Source: Methylocystis sp. ATCC 49242 (GTDB taxonomy: Bacteria; Pseudomonadota; Alphaproteobacteria; Rhizobiales; Beijerinckiaceae). Taken from it: a DNA stretch of 64,000 bases. The stretch covers positions 2,238,356 through 2,302,355 of the forward strand of contig NZ_KE124774.1 in assembly GCF_000188155.2 (NCBI RefSeq), given 5' to 3'. A program made the translations under genes and the position numbers. Below the pieces are notes generated by a model that saw only the letters and a list, made by a program, of their open reading frames with translations, had not been told where the DNA came from and ran no database searches. Shown here in pieces: positions 17,054-26,093 of this stretch (within the stretch, counting starts at the first letter, position 1; each line of letters starts with the position of its first letter).

Positions 17054-18768
17054 AGATTTTTTTCGACACGATGGAGGCGCAACGGCGCGCCGCCGGTCCG
17101 TTCATCGCCGTTGTCGTCTGGTTGATGGCGCCGATCGTCGTCGCCGAGAGCTTTTTCACGGGAGGCTCGCTTGTCGGCGCGGCGCTCGGCGCCTGCGCTT
17201 GCGCGGCGCTGGCGACGATCGCAGGGGCGCTCCTGGGCGGAACGACGCTCGGGCGCGCGCTTTCAGGCGTGGCGTTGATGGGTCAGGTGTCCTTGCTGGT
17301 CGCGAATGGCGGATCGTGGCAAATCGATCTCCACATGGCCTATTTCGCGGCGCTGGCGCTGCTCATCGCCTATGCCGACTGGGTCGCGATCCTCGCGGCG
17401 GCGGCGACCGTCGCGGTTCATCATCTTGCGCTGAACTATCTCTTTCCCTTGGCCGTTTTTCCGGATTCGGCGGATCTGGGCCGCGTCCTGCTGCATGCTG
17501 TCATCCTCGTCGCGGAGGCTGGCGCGCTGATCTGGGTCTGCATCAATCTGGACAATATTTTCACCGCGTCCAGCCAGTTGCTCGCACGCTCGGAAAAGTC
17601 CGCGGCGGAAGCGCGCGCGTCGAACGCCCGCGCGGAAGAGGCGTTTCGCGCCCAGGCGGCGGCGGAACAGGAACGCCGCCAGGCGGAGGAACAGGCGATA
17701 GGGCGCGAACGCGCGCTGGTCTCGCAATCGATCGGCGCGGGACTGGCCAAACTCTCGACGAAAGACCTGTCCTTCCGCATGACGGGCGACGCGCCCGAGG
17801 CCTATCGTCAGCTTCAGGAGGATTTCAACACGGCGCTCGCGCAACTTGAATCGGCCATGCTGAAAGTCGTCGATGGCGCAAGGACGATCGACGCGACGGT
17901 CGGCCAGATTTCCGTCGCGACGGACGATCTCTCGGGACGCACGGAGGAGCAGGCAGCCGGCCTCGAGGAAACGACCGCGGCGCTCGCGGAAATCACCTCG
18001 ACCGTAAAACGCGCCGCCGAGAACGCCCATGAAGCGAGCGTCATCGTCAGTACGACGAAGTCCGACGCCAGGAGCAGCGGAGAAGTCGTCCATAGAGCTG
18101 TCGAGGCGATCGAGCGCATCGAAAAATCGTCGCAAAGCATCGGACAGATCATCGGCGTCATCGACGAGATCGCCTTCCAGACCAATCTCCTCGCGCTCAA
18201 CGCGGGCGTGGAGGCCGCGCGCGCGGGCGACGCCGGCAAGGGCTTCGCCGTCGTCGCGTCCGAAGTGCGGGCGCTCGCGCAACGCTCGGCGGAGGCGGCC
18301 AAGCAGATCAAGGAACTGGTCGCGACATCCTCCTCGGAAGTCTCGCAGGGCGTTCAGCTCGTCGGCGAAACGACGAGCGCGCTCGAAAAAATCGTCACGC
18401 AGATCGTAGAGATCGACAGGGTCGTCGCGGAGATCGCGCAAGGCGCGAAGGAACAGGCGACGACCCTCTCCCACATCAACTCCGCCCTCAACCGGATGGA
18501 GGAGAACACGCAGAAGAACGCGTCGATGATCGAGGAGACGAACGCCGCGACCGCGCAATTGAGATCAGAAACGGCGTCGCTCGTGCAGGCGGTCGACAGT
18601 TTCGCCGTCACGGGACGTGAGTCGACCAGCGCGAAAGTCCGGGCCGCGCCTGCGTCGGTGAGCGGCGCGCGGGCAACGCCGGCCCTCAAGACCATGGCGC
18701 GGGAGAACGGAGGCGGCGCCGTCCGCAAGTTCAGCGAGGCGCCTGAGGAGGACTGGGCGGAATTCTAG
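17050..18768 (+). CDS. Methyl-accepting chemotaxis protein, multi-helix membrane type
   Basis: 572 residues. The N-terminus holds about six membrane helices (roughly residues 15-175) with no large periplasmic domain. A coiled coil rich in Ala/Glu follows (about 190-225), then the cytoplasmic signalling domain, with the hairpin tip IDEIAFQTNLLALNAGVEAA that binds CheA and CheW. The extreme C-terminus is DWAEF, fitting the aromatic pentapeptide (NWETF type) that tethers CheR and CheB. Translation is coupled to the preceding 108-residue protein by an ATGA overlap. Ligand unknown; a membrane-embedded or redox signal is possible. Confidence 0.93.
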   Translation: MKIFFDTMEAQRRAAGPFIAVVVWLMAPIVVAESFFTGGSLVGAALGACACAALATIAGALLGGTTLGRALSGVALMGQVSLLVANGGSWQIDLHMAYFAALALLIAYADWVAILAAAATVAVHHLALNYLFPLAVFPDSADLGRVLLHAVILVAEAGALIWVCINLDNIFTASSQLLARSEKSAAEARASNARAEEAFRAQAAAEQERRQAEEQAIGRERALVSQSIGAGLAKLSTKDLSFRMTGDAPEAYRQLQEDFNTALAQLESAMLKVVDGARTIDATVGQISVATDDLSGRTEEQAAGLEETTAALAEITSTVKRAAENAHEASVIVSTTKSDARSSGEVVHRAVEAIERIEKSSQSIGQIIGVIDEIAFQTNLLALNAGVEAARAGDAGKGFAVVASEVRALAQRSAEAAKQIKELVATSSSEVSQGVQLVGETTSALEKIVTQIVEIDRVVAEIAQGAKEQATTLSHINSALNRMEENTQKNASMIEETNAATAQLRSETASLVQAVDSFAVTGRESTSAKVRAAPASVSGARATPALKTMARENGGGAVRKFSEAPEEDWAEF

Positions 18769-18800
18769 AAGGTCCGCGCACGGGCGGGCCGGGGCGTCCA

Positions 18801-19538
18801 TCAGACGCCCGTCTCGCCGCGATTCATGCGCTCCGCCTCCTCCGTGAAGCGACCGTCCGCGCCATGGAGGACGAGAGGCGCGAGGAGCGAGAGCGGCGCC
18901 CTGGAGCCCTTGACGCCGCAAAGCAGGATACGGCTTGCCGGCGCGCCGGCGCGAGGGAGAATGGGGAGGATGGAAACGGCCCCCAGCCTTGCCTCCACCG
19001 CCGCAAGACAGTCGGCCAACGCCTCGGCGCGATGGATCATGGCGAATGTTCCGCCCGGCGCAAGAAGGGCGAGACAGGCGCGCGTCCAGCCGGCGAGCGG
19101 GACGGCCGCGACATGGGCCAGCGCCTTGGCCGCGTCGGGCGTCACGCGCACCCGGCCCACCTCGTAAAAGGGCGGATTGGTGAGAACCAGCGCCGCTTTT
19201 TCGTCGGACAATCCGGCGGCGCGGCGGGCGCCGGGCGCGGTCACGTCGGCCTCGAAGACCGAAACGCGGTCAGCGAGCCCGTTGGCGGCGACATTCTCGC
19301 GGGCGAGCGCGGCCGCGCCCGGATCGATCTCGACGAGGCCGATCGCCGCGCCCGGCGCGCGGACCGCCGCCATCAGACCGACGGCCCCTGCTCCGGCGCC
19401 GACATCGAGGATCAGGCCCGTCTCGCCGGGGGGCGTAACGGCGGAGAGCAGCACGGCGTCGGTGCCGGCGCGATGGCCGCGCCCCTGCCGCAAACGCAGG
19501 CGCCCGTCGAGAAATCCGTCTGTCGAGTCCGCGCTCAT
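18801..19538 (-). CDS. TrmN6-like tRNA1(Val) (adenine37-N6)-methyltransferase
   Basis: 245 residues, class I SAM-dependent methyltransferase. HRAGTDAVLLSA near the start, the SAM loop LDVGAGAGAVGL, acidic VEIDP, and the N6-adenine motif NPPF at about 119-122 match the YfiC/TrmN6 group. Such enzymes methylate A37 of tRNA1(Val) in E. coli; the exact target here is inferred. Divergent from the polyprenyl synthase gene, a pairing seen in other alphaproteobacteria. Confidence 0.85.
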   Translation of the reverse strand: MSADSTDGFLDGRLRLRQGRGHRAGTDAVLLSAVTPPGETGLILDVGAGAGAVGLMAAVRAPGAAIGLVEIDPGAAALARENVAANGLADRVSVFEADVTAPGARRAAGLSDEKAALVLTNPPFYEVGRVRVTPDAAKALAHVAAVPLAGWTRACLALLAPGGTFAMIHRAEALADCLAAVEARLGAVSILPILPRAGAPASRILLCGVKGSRAPLSLLAPLVLHGADGRFTEEAERMNRGETGV

Positions 19539-19767
19539 TTCGGCGCGACAGTCTCACGCAGGCGCGCGCCGAACAACCGGCGACGCGCCATTTCCCGCGC
19601 CGGAATGCTGAAAAGCGATGTCAAGTCCGAGCTGAAATTTCGGTCAAGCTGCGGAGATACCGGGCTTTTTTCAATTTCGGGCGCGTTGTCATTCCGTCGC
19701 CGACTTGCCGCATTGGGCGCAAGGACGTAAGTTCGCGCCAATTGTAAGGAAGGCCGTAGGGGGGTCC

Positions 19768-20778
19768 GTGGGTATCGTTGTTCCGCTCGAAGAAAAGAAA
19801 GACGCCGGCCTCGACAGTCTTCTAACGCTCATCGGCCCCGATCTTGAGCGCACCAATCAGCTGATCATTCAGCGCACCGGCTCGGACGTCACGACGATCC
19901 CCGAGGTCGCGAACCATCTGATTTCGGCTGGCGGCAAGCGCCTGCGGCCGATGCTCGTCCTCGCGACCGCCGGCATGTGCGGCTATAAGGGCGACGGCCA
20001 TCTCAAATTCGCCGCCGGCATCGAATTCATGCATACGGCGACCTTGCTGCATGACGACGTGGTGGACGAGTCCAACATGCGCCGCGGCAAGATCGCCGCG
20101 CGCATGCTGTGGGGCAACCAGACCTGCGTGCTGGTCGGCGACTTCCTTCTCGGCCACGCCTTCAAGATGATGGTCGAGCCCGGGATGGTGCCGCCGCTCA
20201 CGGTCGTCTCGCAGGCGGCGGCCGTCATCGCCGAAGGCGAGATTCTCCAGCTCAACGCCGCCAAGGACACGACAACGACGGAAGACGCCTATATGGCCGT
20301 CATCCGCCGCAAGACCGCCGAACTCTTCGCGGCGGCGGCGGAAGTCGGCGTCATGCTCGCCAACAAGCCGAAGGCGGACGAAGCCGCCGCCCGCAGCTAC
20401 GGCATGAATCTCGGCATCGCCTTTCAGCTCATCGACGACGCGCTGGATTACGGCGGCTCCTCCGCCAAGCTGGGCAAGAATGTCGGCGACGACTTCCGCG
20501 AGGGCAAGATCACGCTGCCCGTGGTGCTGGCCTTCCGCCGCGGCAACGAGAAAGAGCGCGAGTTCTGGCGCCGCACGCTCGAGAAGGGCGAGATCAACGA
20601 CGGCGACGTCGAGACCGCCTGCGGCCTGATGAAAAAGCACAAGGCCCTCGACGACACGATCGAGCGCGCCGCCCATTACGGCGCCATCGCCCGCGACGCG
20701 ATGGAGATCTTCCCGGCCTCGCCGTGGAAGAGCGCGCTGCTCGAGGTGGTGGATTTCTGTATCGAGCGCGTCTACTGA
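19768..20778 (+). CDS. ispB: Polyprenyl (octa/decaprenyl) diphosphate synthase
   Basis: 336 residues. Trans-prenyltransferase making the side chain of ubiquinone. First aspartate-rich motif LLHDDVVDESNMRRG, GDFLLGHAF, and second motif IDDALDYGG are intact; AGGKRLRPML is the diphosphate-binding N-terminal block. GTG 19768 is chosen, with a G-rich run just upstream; the frame is open to 19705. Chain length (C45, C50) cannot be told from sequence by eye, though long-chain type is clear. Confidence 0.93.
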   Translation: MGIVVPLEEKKDAGLDSLLTLIGPDLERTNQLIIQRTGSDVTTIPEVANHLISAGGKRLRPMLVLATAGMCGYKGDGHLKFAAGIEFMHTATLLHDDVVDESNMRRGKIAARMLWGNQTCVLVGDFLLGHAFKMMVEPGMVPPLTVVSQAAAVIAEGEILQLNAAKDTTTTEDAYMAVIRRKTAELFAAAAEVGVMLANKPKADEAAARSYGMNLGIAFQLIDDALDYGGSSAKLGKNVGDDFREGKITLPVVLAFRRGNEKEREFWRRTLEKGEINDGDVETACGLMKKHKALDDTIERAAHYGAIARDAMEIFPASPWKSALLEVVDFCIERVY

Positions 20779-20782
20779 CGCG

Positions 20783-20813
20783 AAAAATCGCCGGCCGCCG
20801 AAAAGCGGCCGGC
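20783..20813 (-). terminator. Intrinsic terminator, minus strand
   Basis: GCCGGCCGC (20790-20798) pairs with GCGGCCGGC (20805-20813) around a six-base loop; the minus strand continues into GATTTTT. It ends the PsiF-like gene and may also block ispB transcripts. Confidence 0.7.
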
Positions 20814-20821
20814 GGCCTGAC

Positions 20822-21109
20822 TTACTTCATGCACTCGGCCTTGAACTGCTTCTTGGCCTTGCCCTTGAGGCCCTTGGCGGCGGCCTGTTCGGCGCAGCTC
20901 TTTTCCTTTTCCGCCTTGGTCATCGGCGCGGCCTCGGCGTTGGCGGCCGGAGCGGCCGTCGTCGAAGCGCCGGCGGCGGGAGCGCCCTCCGCCGCCTTGG
21001 GGGCGATCTCGGCGGGAGGGGCCCAGGTCTGCTGAGCGAGGGCGCTGGCGCCGAACAACAGGCCGATGCAGGCGCCGGCTGCGGCGAAATACTTGATGCT
21101 CTTGTACAT
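20822..21109 (-). CDS. PsiF-repeat-like small secreted protein
   Basis: 95 residues. Signal peptide (1-25, ending ALAQ), an Ala/Pro-rich linker, and a C-terminal segment CAEQAAAKGLKGKAKKQFKA followed by ECMK. The C-x-x-x-A-x-x-K-G-L-K-G pattern with a closing C-x-K is the PsiF repeat, first noted in a phosphate-starvation-inducible E. coli protein of unknown function. One repeat copy only. It converges with ispB across a shared hairpin. Confidence 0.8.
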   Translation of the reverse strand: MYKSIKYFAAAGACIGLLFGASALAQQTWAPPAEIAPKAAEGAPAAGASTTAAPAANAEAAPMTKAEKEKSCAEQAAAKGLKGKAKKQFKAECMK

Positions 21110-21272
21110 GTTTGCTCTTTTTTGTTGAAAGAAGCCGGCCGCGCGGCTTCGCGACTCTCCCTCGGCCGCTCGCAGGAACCGGGCGACCGGCGCGAAGAAT
21201 ATGGCATTTGTGACAATTTGTCTTGCCGCCGCAATCGGCGCGGACGGCGCCCTTCAACGCGCCGCGACAGCC

Positions 21273-21446
21273 CTACCGTCGCCGCCAGACATAGAGCGCC
21301 ACGACCCCGACAAGCGCCGACACGAGCAGCCTGTAGAAAATTCGCCTGGGCATAAACGCAATTGATACAAAGACTTGAGAGACGAGATGCGCATCGCCGG
21401 AGCAACGCCGAGGAACGACCTTCAGATCCGCGTCAAGATGGCTCAT
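21273..21446 (-). CDS. 57-residue predicted single-pass membrane protein
   Basis: A small frame with an unusually good ribosome binding site: AAGGAG about 7 bases before the ATG at 21446. The product starts with a hydrophilic part (residues 1-20), then a moderately hydrophobic stretch (21-32), then PRRIFYRLLVSALVGVVALY and ends WRRR. The last helix flanked by arginines (positive-inside) looks like a small membrane protein. A shorter product from M32 (21353) is possible. No family recognised; evidence is the Shine-Dalgarno and composition only. Confidence 0.5.
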   Translation of the reverse strand: MSHLDADLKVVPRRCSGDAHLVSQVFVSIAFMPRRIFYRLLVSALVGVVALYVWRRR

Positions 21447-21617
21447 GGGGCCGCTCCTTCAAGAACGACACTGGGTTTGACGGTAAGGCTAATACGCAAA
21501 AAATTTATAAATCCTTTAAGATTTCCGCGAGCGCGAGGGATGGTTTACTTGACGTCTACGCGACTTTCGCCCCTCGATGCTGCAAACGCGTCGATCCCCA
21601 CAGTTGAAGGATAATGA
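21447..21617. other. AT-rich leader upstream of oligopeptidase gene
   Basis: About 170 bases; 21496-21527 is strongly AT-rich (AAAAAATTTATAAATC), unlike the surroundings, and probably holds promoters for the 57-residue ORF (minus) and the oligopeptidase (plus). A 79-codon plus-strand frame ending at 21614 is not convincing. Confidence 0.3.
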
Positions 21618-23750
21618 ATGATCCCGGGCAGCGAGACGAAGACGGACGCCGACGCTCATTTCGACGCCAGCGCCGCGCCGCCAGTCGCGCCGCGCCGCCC
21701 GAATCGCGCCCTTGTGCATGGGCGGCTGCGCGACGACCCCTATGCTTGGCTCGCGGCGGACAACTGGCGCGACGTTCTGCGCGACCCGGCGACGCTGCCG
21801 AAAGACATCGCAAATCTCGTGAAGGCGGAGAACGCCTATTGCGACCGCGTCATGGCGCCGCTGAAAGCTCTGCGTGAAACCCTCGTCGCCGAGATGCGCG
21901 CCCGCATCAAGGAAGACGACAGCGACGTTCCCGACAAGGACGGGCACTACGCCTATTACGGTCGCTTCCGCGAGGGCGGCGAACAACCGCTCTATTGCCG
22001 CACGCCGCGCGAGGGCGGCGCCGAAGAACTGCTGCTCGACGGCGAGGCGCTGGCTGAAAATCACGATTTCTTCGACATTGGCGAGATGACCCATTCGCCC
22101 GATCACGCCCAGCTCGCCTGGAGCGTCGACGACATGGGCTCCGAGCTCTACGCGATTCGCACGCGCCCACTGACGGACGGCGTCGACCGGCCCGACGTCG
22201 TGATCGACACGGACGGTTCGCTTGTCTGGAGCGCGGACTCGAAAGCTTTTTATTATGTGCGCGTCGATGAAAACCATCGCACCGCGCAGGTCTACCGTCA
22301 TGAGATCGGCGCCGATCCCGCGCAGGACAGGCTCGTCGTCGAGGAGCGGGACGGCGCGTGGTTCGTGTCGTTGCGGGAAAGCTGCTGCCGCCGCTTCGCG
22401 ATCGTCTCCATCCGCGGCCACGACGCAGCCGAATGCTGGCTGATCGACCTGCGGGACGCGCAAGCAAGACCGCAACTGGTCGCGCCGCGCGAGCCGCATC
22501 TGCGCTACGACGTCGAGCCGCACGGGGATCTTATCTATATCCACAACAACGCCGGCGGGGCCGACGATTTCCGCATCTCCGTCGCGCCGCTCGCCGCGCC
22601 CGCGCGCGAGAACTGGCGCGAAATCGTTCCCCACAGGCAGGGTGCAATGATCGTCGCACACCTCGTGTTTGCGCGCTTTCTCGTCTGGCTCGTGAGCGAG
22701 AACTCACTGCCGCGACTGATGGTGCGCGATCTCGCGAGCGGCGAGGAGCATGCGATCGCCTTCGAGGAGGAAGCCTATTCGCTGTATATCGACGCCGGGC
22801 TCGAATTCGACACGACGACGCTGCGCTTCACCTATTCGTCCATGACGACGCCAGAGGAAATCTACGATTACGACATGGCGACGCGCACGCGCGTCTTGCG
22901 CAAGCGTCAGGAAATTCCATCGGGCCATGATCCGAAAAAATATGTGACGCGCCGTCTCTTCGCGCCGGCGCCGGACGGCGAGAGCGTGCCGATCACGCTG
23001 CTGCACCGCGCGGACTTCGCGCCGGGGGCGGGCGCGCCCTTGCTGCTCTATGGCTACGGCGCCTATGGCGACGCGCTCTCCGCAAGCTTCGACGAGGACG
23101 CGCTGTCGCTCGTCGACCGCGGCTTCGTCCACGCCTATGCGCATGTGCGCGGCGGCGCCGACAAGGGCTGGGACTGGTACGAGAAGGGGAAGCTCGAACA
23201 CAAGCCCAACAGCTTTTCCGATTTCCTCGCGGTCGCCCGTCACCTCATCGCGACAGGTTACACCCGCGAGGGCTGGATCGTCGCGCAGGGCGCGTCGGCG
23301 GGCGGCATGCTGATGGGCGTGATCGCCAATGAAGCGCCGCAGCTTTTCGCCGGCATTATAGCCACCGTGCCTTTCGTGGACGTGCTCAACACCATGCTTC
23401 GCGACGACCTGCCCCTGACGCCGCCGGAATGGCTCGAATGGGGCAACCCCATCGCCGACCCCGCCGTCTACGACCGGCTCGCGTCCTATTCGCCCTACGA
23501 CAATGTTCGCGCGCAAGACTATCCGCCGATCCTCGCCATCGCGGGCCTCAACGATCCGCGCGTTACTTATTGGGAGCCGCTGAAATGGGTCGCGAAACTG
23601 CGCGCGACGATGAGCGGCGGCGGACCCGTCCTGCTTCATACACAGATGGGGGCGGGCCACTCGGGCGCCTCGGGGCGTTTCGAGTCGCTCGAAGACACGG
23701 CGCTGGAATACGCCTTCGCGATCGCCTGCGCGGCGAAATTGCAGAATTGA
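21618..23750 (+). CDS. ptrB: Oligopeptidase B (protease II), S9 family
   Basis: 710-residue cytosolic serine peptidase that cleaves short peptides after basic residues. N-terminal beta-propeller with DPYAWLAADNWRDVL and the family YYGRFREGGEQ; catalytic domain with GYGAYGDALSASF, nucleophile in QGASAGGML, aspartate in AGLNDPRVTYWEP and histidine in GAGHSGASGRFE. The residues after GHSG and the LYGYG block place it with oligopeptidase B rather than prolyl oligopeptidase. AAGG about 8 bases before ATG 21618 supports the start. Confidence 0.95.
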   Translation: MIPGSETKTDADAHFDASAAPPVAPRRPNRALVHGRLRDDPYAWLAADNWRDVLRDPATLPKDIANLVKAENAYCDRVMAPLKALRETLVAEMRARIKEDDSDVPDKDGHYAYYGRFREGGEQPLYCRTPREGGAEELLLDGEALAENHDFFDIGEMTHSPDHAQLAWSVDDMGSELYAIRTRPLTDGVDRPDVVIDTDGSLVWSADSKAFYYVRVDENHRTAQVYRHEIGADPAQDRLVVEERDGAWFVSLRESCCRRFAIVSIRGHDAAECWLIDLRDAQARPQLVAPREPHLRYDVEPHGDLIYIHNNAGGADDFRISVAPLAAPARENWREIVPHRQGAMIVAHLVFARFLVWLVSENSLPRLMVRDLASGEEHAIAFEEEAYSLYIDAGLEFDTTTLRFTYSSMTTPEEIYDYDMATRTRVLRKRQEIPSGHDPKKYVTRRLFAPAPDGESVPITLLHRADFAPGAGAPLLLYGYGAYGDALSASFDEDALSLVDRGFVHAYAHVRGGADKGWDWYEKGKLEHKPNSFSDFLAVARHLIATGYTREGWIVAQGASAGGMLMGVIANEAPQLFAGIIATVPFVDVLNTMLRDDLPLTPPEWLEWGNPIADPAVYDRLASYSPYDNVRAQDYPPILAIAGLNDPRVTYWEPLKWVAKLRATMSGGGPVLLHTQMGAGHSGASGRFESLEDTALEYAFAIACAAKLQN

Positions 23751-23792
23751 CGGGAGGGGGCTGCGACGCCGCGATCGCGACGCCGCGCGGGG

Positions 23793-24071
23793 TTAATTAT
23801 GCCGGGTCTTGGGCGGCGGCGTACGCACTTCGCCGCTCTGAGTGCCGCGTTTCCCTTCCACGCCCGGCACGCCGGCCGACATGCCGCTCGGCCCCGCAAT
23901 TGTTGTATTGTTGTTGCCGACATGGGTGTTTCTCTTCTGCACCGCCGTCGATGGATTGACCGGGGTTCCAACCGCCGGCCCCGATGTGTCGCCCTTGTCC
24001 GCGGCGAAGGCGGGCGCGCCGATGAGGACGCTTGCGGCGATCGCTGCAGAGATGATGAGAAGCTTTTTCAT
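23793..24071 (-). CDS. Small secreted protein of unknown function
   Basis: 92 residues. Clear signal peptide (MKKLLIISAAIAASVLIGAP, ending AFA before ADKGD) and a GGGAGA ribosome binding site. The mature 68 residues are polar, rich in Gly, Thr, Asn and Pro, with HVGNNNTTIAGPSG and a proline/lysine end PPPKTRHN; no cysteines. Probably a flexible periplasmic or secreted peptide. Function unknown; divergent from metY. Confidence 0.7.
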   Translation of the reverse strand: MKKLLIISAAIAASVLIGAPAFAADKGDTSGPAVGTPVNPSTAVQKRNTHVGNNNTTIAGPSGMSAGVPGVEGKRGTQSGEVRTPPPKTRHN

Positions 24072-24236
24072 TCTGGCGTCTCCCTGTCGCCGCGTTCGGC
24101 TTGCGCGGCGACGATGATGCGCCCCATCAGATAGATGGAGGAGGAGCGCCCGTTGGCAAGGAAGGACCCTGTCCACGATATGGCGTCGACCCGTCTTTTC
24201 GTTTAGTCAGCGAGACTGCAAGGGAGGGAACCGGAA

Positions 24237-25535
24237 ATGGCCATCGACTCGAAACATCCGGAAACGATCGCGCTTCACGCCGGCTGGCGCGCCGACGCCG
24301 CAACCGGCGCCGTCGCGGTGCCGATCTATCAATCGACATCCTTTCAGTTTCGCGACACCGCACACGCGGCCGATCTCTTCGCGCTGAAGGAGCTGGGCCC
24401 GATCTATACGCGCATCGGCAATCCCACGACGGATGTGCTGGAGAAGCGTCTCGCGGCCCTTGAAGGAGGCGCTGCGGCGCTGGCGCTCTCCTCCGGACAG
24501 GCGGCTTCGGCCTTCGCGATTCAGAACATTGCGCGCGTCGGCGACAATATCGTCTCCTCCACCGATCTTTACGGCGGCACCTGGAATCTCTTCGCCAATA
24601 CGCTGAAGGATCAGGGGATCGAAGTGCGCTTCGTCGATCCCGCCGACCCAGAGAATTTCCGCCGCGCGACCGACGACCGCACGCGCGCCTATTATGCGGA
24701 GACGCTTCCCAATCCCAAACTGTCGGTATTTCCAATTGCGGAAGTCGCGACGATCGGACGCGAATATGGAATCCCGCTCATCGTGGACAACACGGCGGCG
24801 CCGATCATCGCGCGCCCGCTCGACCATGGCGCGGCAGTCGTCGTCTATTCCACGACGAAATATCTCGGCGGTCACGGCACGTCGATCGGCGGCGCCATCA
24901 TCGACGGCGGCAATTTCGACTGGGAGAAATTCCCCGCGCGCCAGCCGGCGCTGAATACGCCGGACCCGAGCTATCACGGCGCGATATGGGTCGAGGCGGT
25001 GAAGCCGCTCGGCCCCGTCGCCTACATCATCAAGGCGCGCACGACGCTGCTGCGTGACCTCGGCTCCTCGCCGTCGCCCTTCAACGCCTTTCTGACGCTG
25101 CAGGGAATCGAGACCGTGACGCTGCGTATGGAGCGCCACATGCAGAACGCGCAGGCGGCGGCGGACTTCCTCGCCAGCCGAAACGAGGTGACGCGCGTGA
25201 TCTATCCATCCCATCAGACGGGCGAAGCGCGCAAACGCGCCGACAAATATCTCAAGGGCGGATATGGCGCCTTGCTCGGCTTCGAGCTGAAAGGCGGCGC
25301 CGACGCCGGCCGCCGATTCATCGACGCGCTGGAGATGTTCTACCATGTCGCCAATATCGGCGACGCGCGCAGCCTCGCGATCCATCCCGCGACGACGACG
25401 CATTCGCAGCTCTCGGAAGAAGCGCAACTCGCCGCAGGCGTCACGCCCGGCTATGTGCGCCTGTGCATCGGTCTCGAACACATCGACGACATCATCGCCG
25501 ATCTGGAGAAGGGACTGACGGCCGCGGGGGCGTGA
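24237..25535 (+). CDS. metY: O-acetylhomoserine sulfhydrylase (aminocarboxypropyltransferase)
   Basis: 432-residue PLP enzyme making homocysteine from O-acetylhomoserine and sulfide. PLP lysine in VVYSTTKYLGGHGTS; SSGQAASAFAIQN and YGGTWNLFANT are typical of MetY rather than the shorter MetB/MetC/MetZ enzymes, as is the length with an insertion before ALNTPDPSYHG. Ribosome binding site GGAGGG upstream of ATG 24237. No SAM riboswitch is recognisable in the 165-base leader. It links to the sulfate-reduction operon at the right end, which produces sulfide. Confidence 0.95.
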   Translation: MAIDSKHPETIALHAGWRADAATGAVAVPIYQSTSFQFRDTAHAADLFALKELGPIYTRIGNPTTDVLEKRLAALEGGAAALALSSGQAASAFAIQNIARVGDNIVSSTDLYGGTWNLFANTLKDQGIEVRFVDPADPENFRRATDDRTRAYYAETLPNPKLSVFPIAEVATIGREYGIPLIVDNTAAPIIARPLDHGAAVVVYSTTKYLGGHGTSIGGAIIDGGNFDWEKFPARQPALNTPDPSYHGAIWVEAVKPLGPVAYIIKARTTLLRDLGSSPSPFNAFLTLQGIETVTLRMERHMQNAQAAADFLASRNEVTRVIYPSHQTGEARKRADKYLKGGYGALLGFELKGGADAGRRFIDALEMFYHVANIGDARSLAIHPATTTHSQLSEEAQLAAGVTPGYVRLCIGLEHIDDIIADLEKGLTAAGA

Positions 25536-25541
25536 GATGTT

Positions 25542-25572
25542 GTCCCTTCTCCCGTGAAACGGGGGGAGGGAC
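25542..25572. terminator. Bidirectional hairpin between metY and cobU
   Basis: GTCCCTTCTCCC (25542-25553) pairs over 12 positions with GGGGGGAGGGAC (25561-25572), loop GTGAAAC, then TTTCC. It separates two convergent genes and belongs to a dispersed CCCTCCCC-type palindrome family seen at four other places. Confidence 0.6.
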
Positions 25573-25577
25573 TTTCC

Positions 25578-26093
25578 TCACTTCACCTTCACCGGATAGC
25601 CCGCCACGACCAGCGCAACATGCGCGGCGATTTTCGCCACGTCCTGATGCAACAGCCCCGCCGCGTCGCGGAAGGCGCGGGCGAGCGCGTTTTCGGGGAC
25701 GATCGACAGCCCCACTTCCGGCGACACGACGACCGTCGGCGCCTGCCGCTTCGACAAGGCCGCGATCAACGACGCGCGGTCGGCGACAAGATCGGCGTCG
25801 GCGAACATTCTGTTCGAGAGCCAGATCGCCAGACAGTCGATCATCAGGGGCGCGTCCGCCGGCGCGTCGCTTATCGCGCGCGTCAAATCCTGCGGCGCCT
25901 CGATCGTGCGCCACTCGCCGCCGCGCCGCGCCTGATGCACATCGATTCTCTCGCGCATTTCATCATCGAAGGCTTCAGCCGTCGCGATGTAAATCCAGGG
26001 CGGAGGATAGGCCATGACGAGCCGCTCCGCATAGGCGCTTTTTCCCGAACGCGCGCCGCCGAGAATGAAGGTGAGATGCGGATTTTCAGTCAT
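25578..26093 (-). CDS. cobU: Adenosylcobinamide kinase / guanylyltransferase
   Basis: 171 residues. Phosphorylates adenosylcobinamide and transfers GMP to it late in cobalamin synthesis (CobU/CobP). Walker A GGARSGKSAYAE lies near the start; YIATAEAFDDEMRERIDVHQ and the VVVSPEVGLSIVPENALARA block are family hallmarks, as is the DCLAIWLSN segment. ATG 26093 overlaps the stop of cbiD as ATGA. Confidence 0.95.
   Translation of the reverse strand: MTENPHLTFILGGARSGKSAYAERLVMAYPPPWIYIATAEAFDDEMRERIDVHQARRGGEWRTIEAPQDLTRAISDAPADAPLMIDCLAIWLSNRMFADADLVADRASLIAALSKRQAPTVVVSPEVGLSIVPENALARAFRDAAGLLHQDVAKIAAHVALVVAGYPVKVK

Noticed and set aside
21375-21614. 79-codon plus-strand frame before oligopeptidase B
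   Set aside because: No ribosome binding site at its start, unusual composition, and it opposes the better-supported 57-residue frame.
24072-24236. SAM or SAH riboswitch before metY
   Set aside because: No recognisable SAM-II core or paired structure in the 165-base leader.
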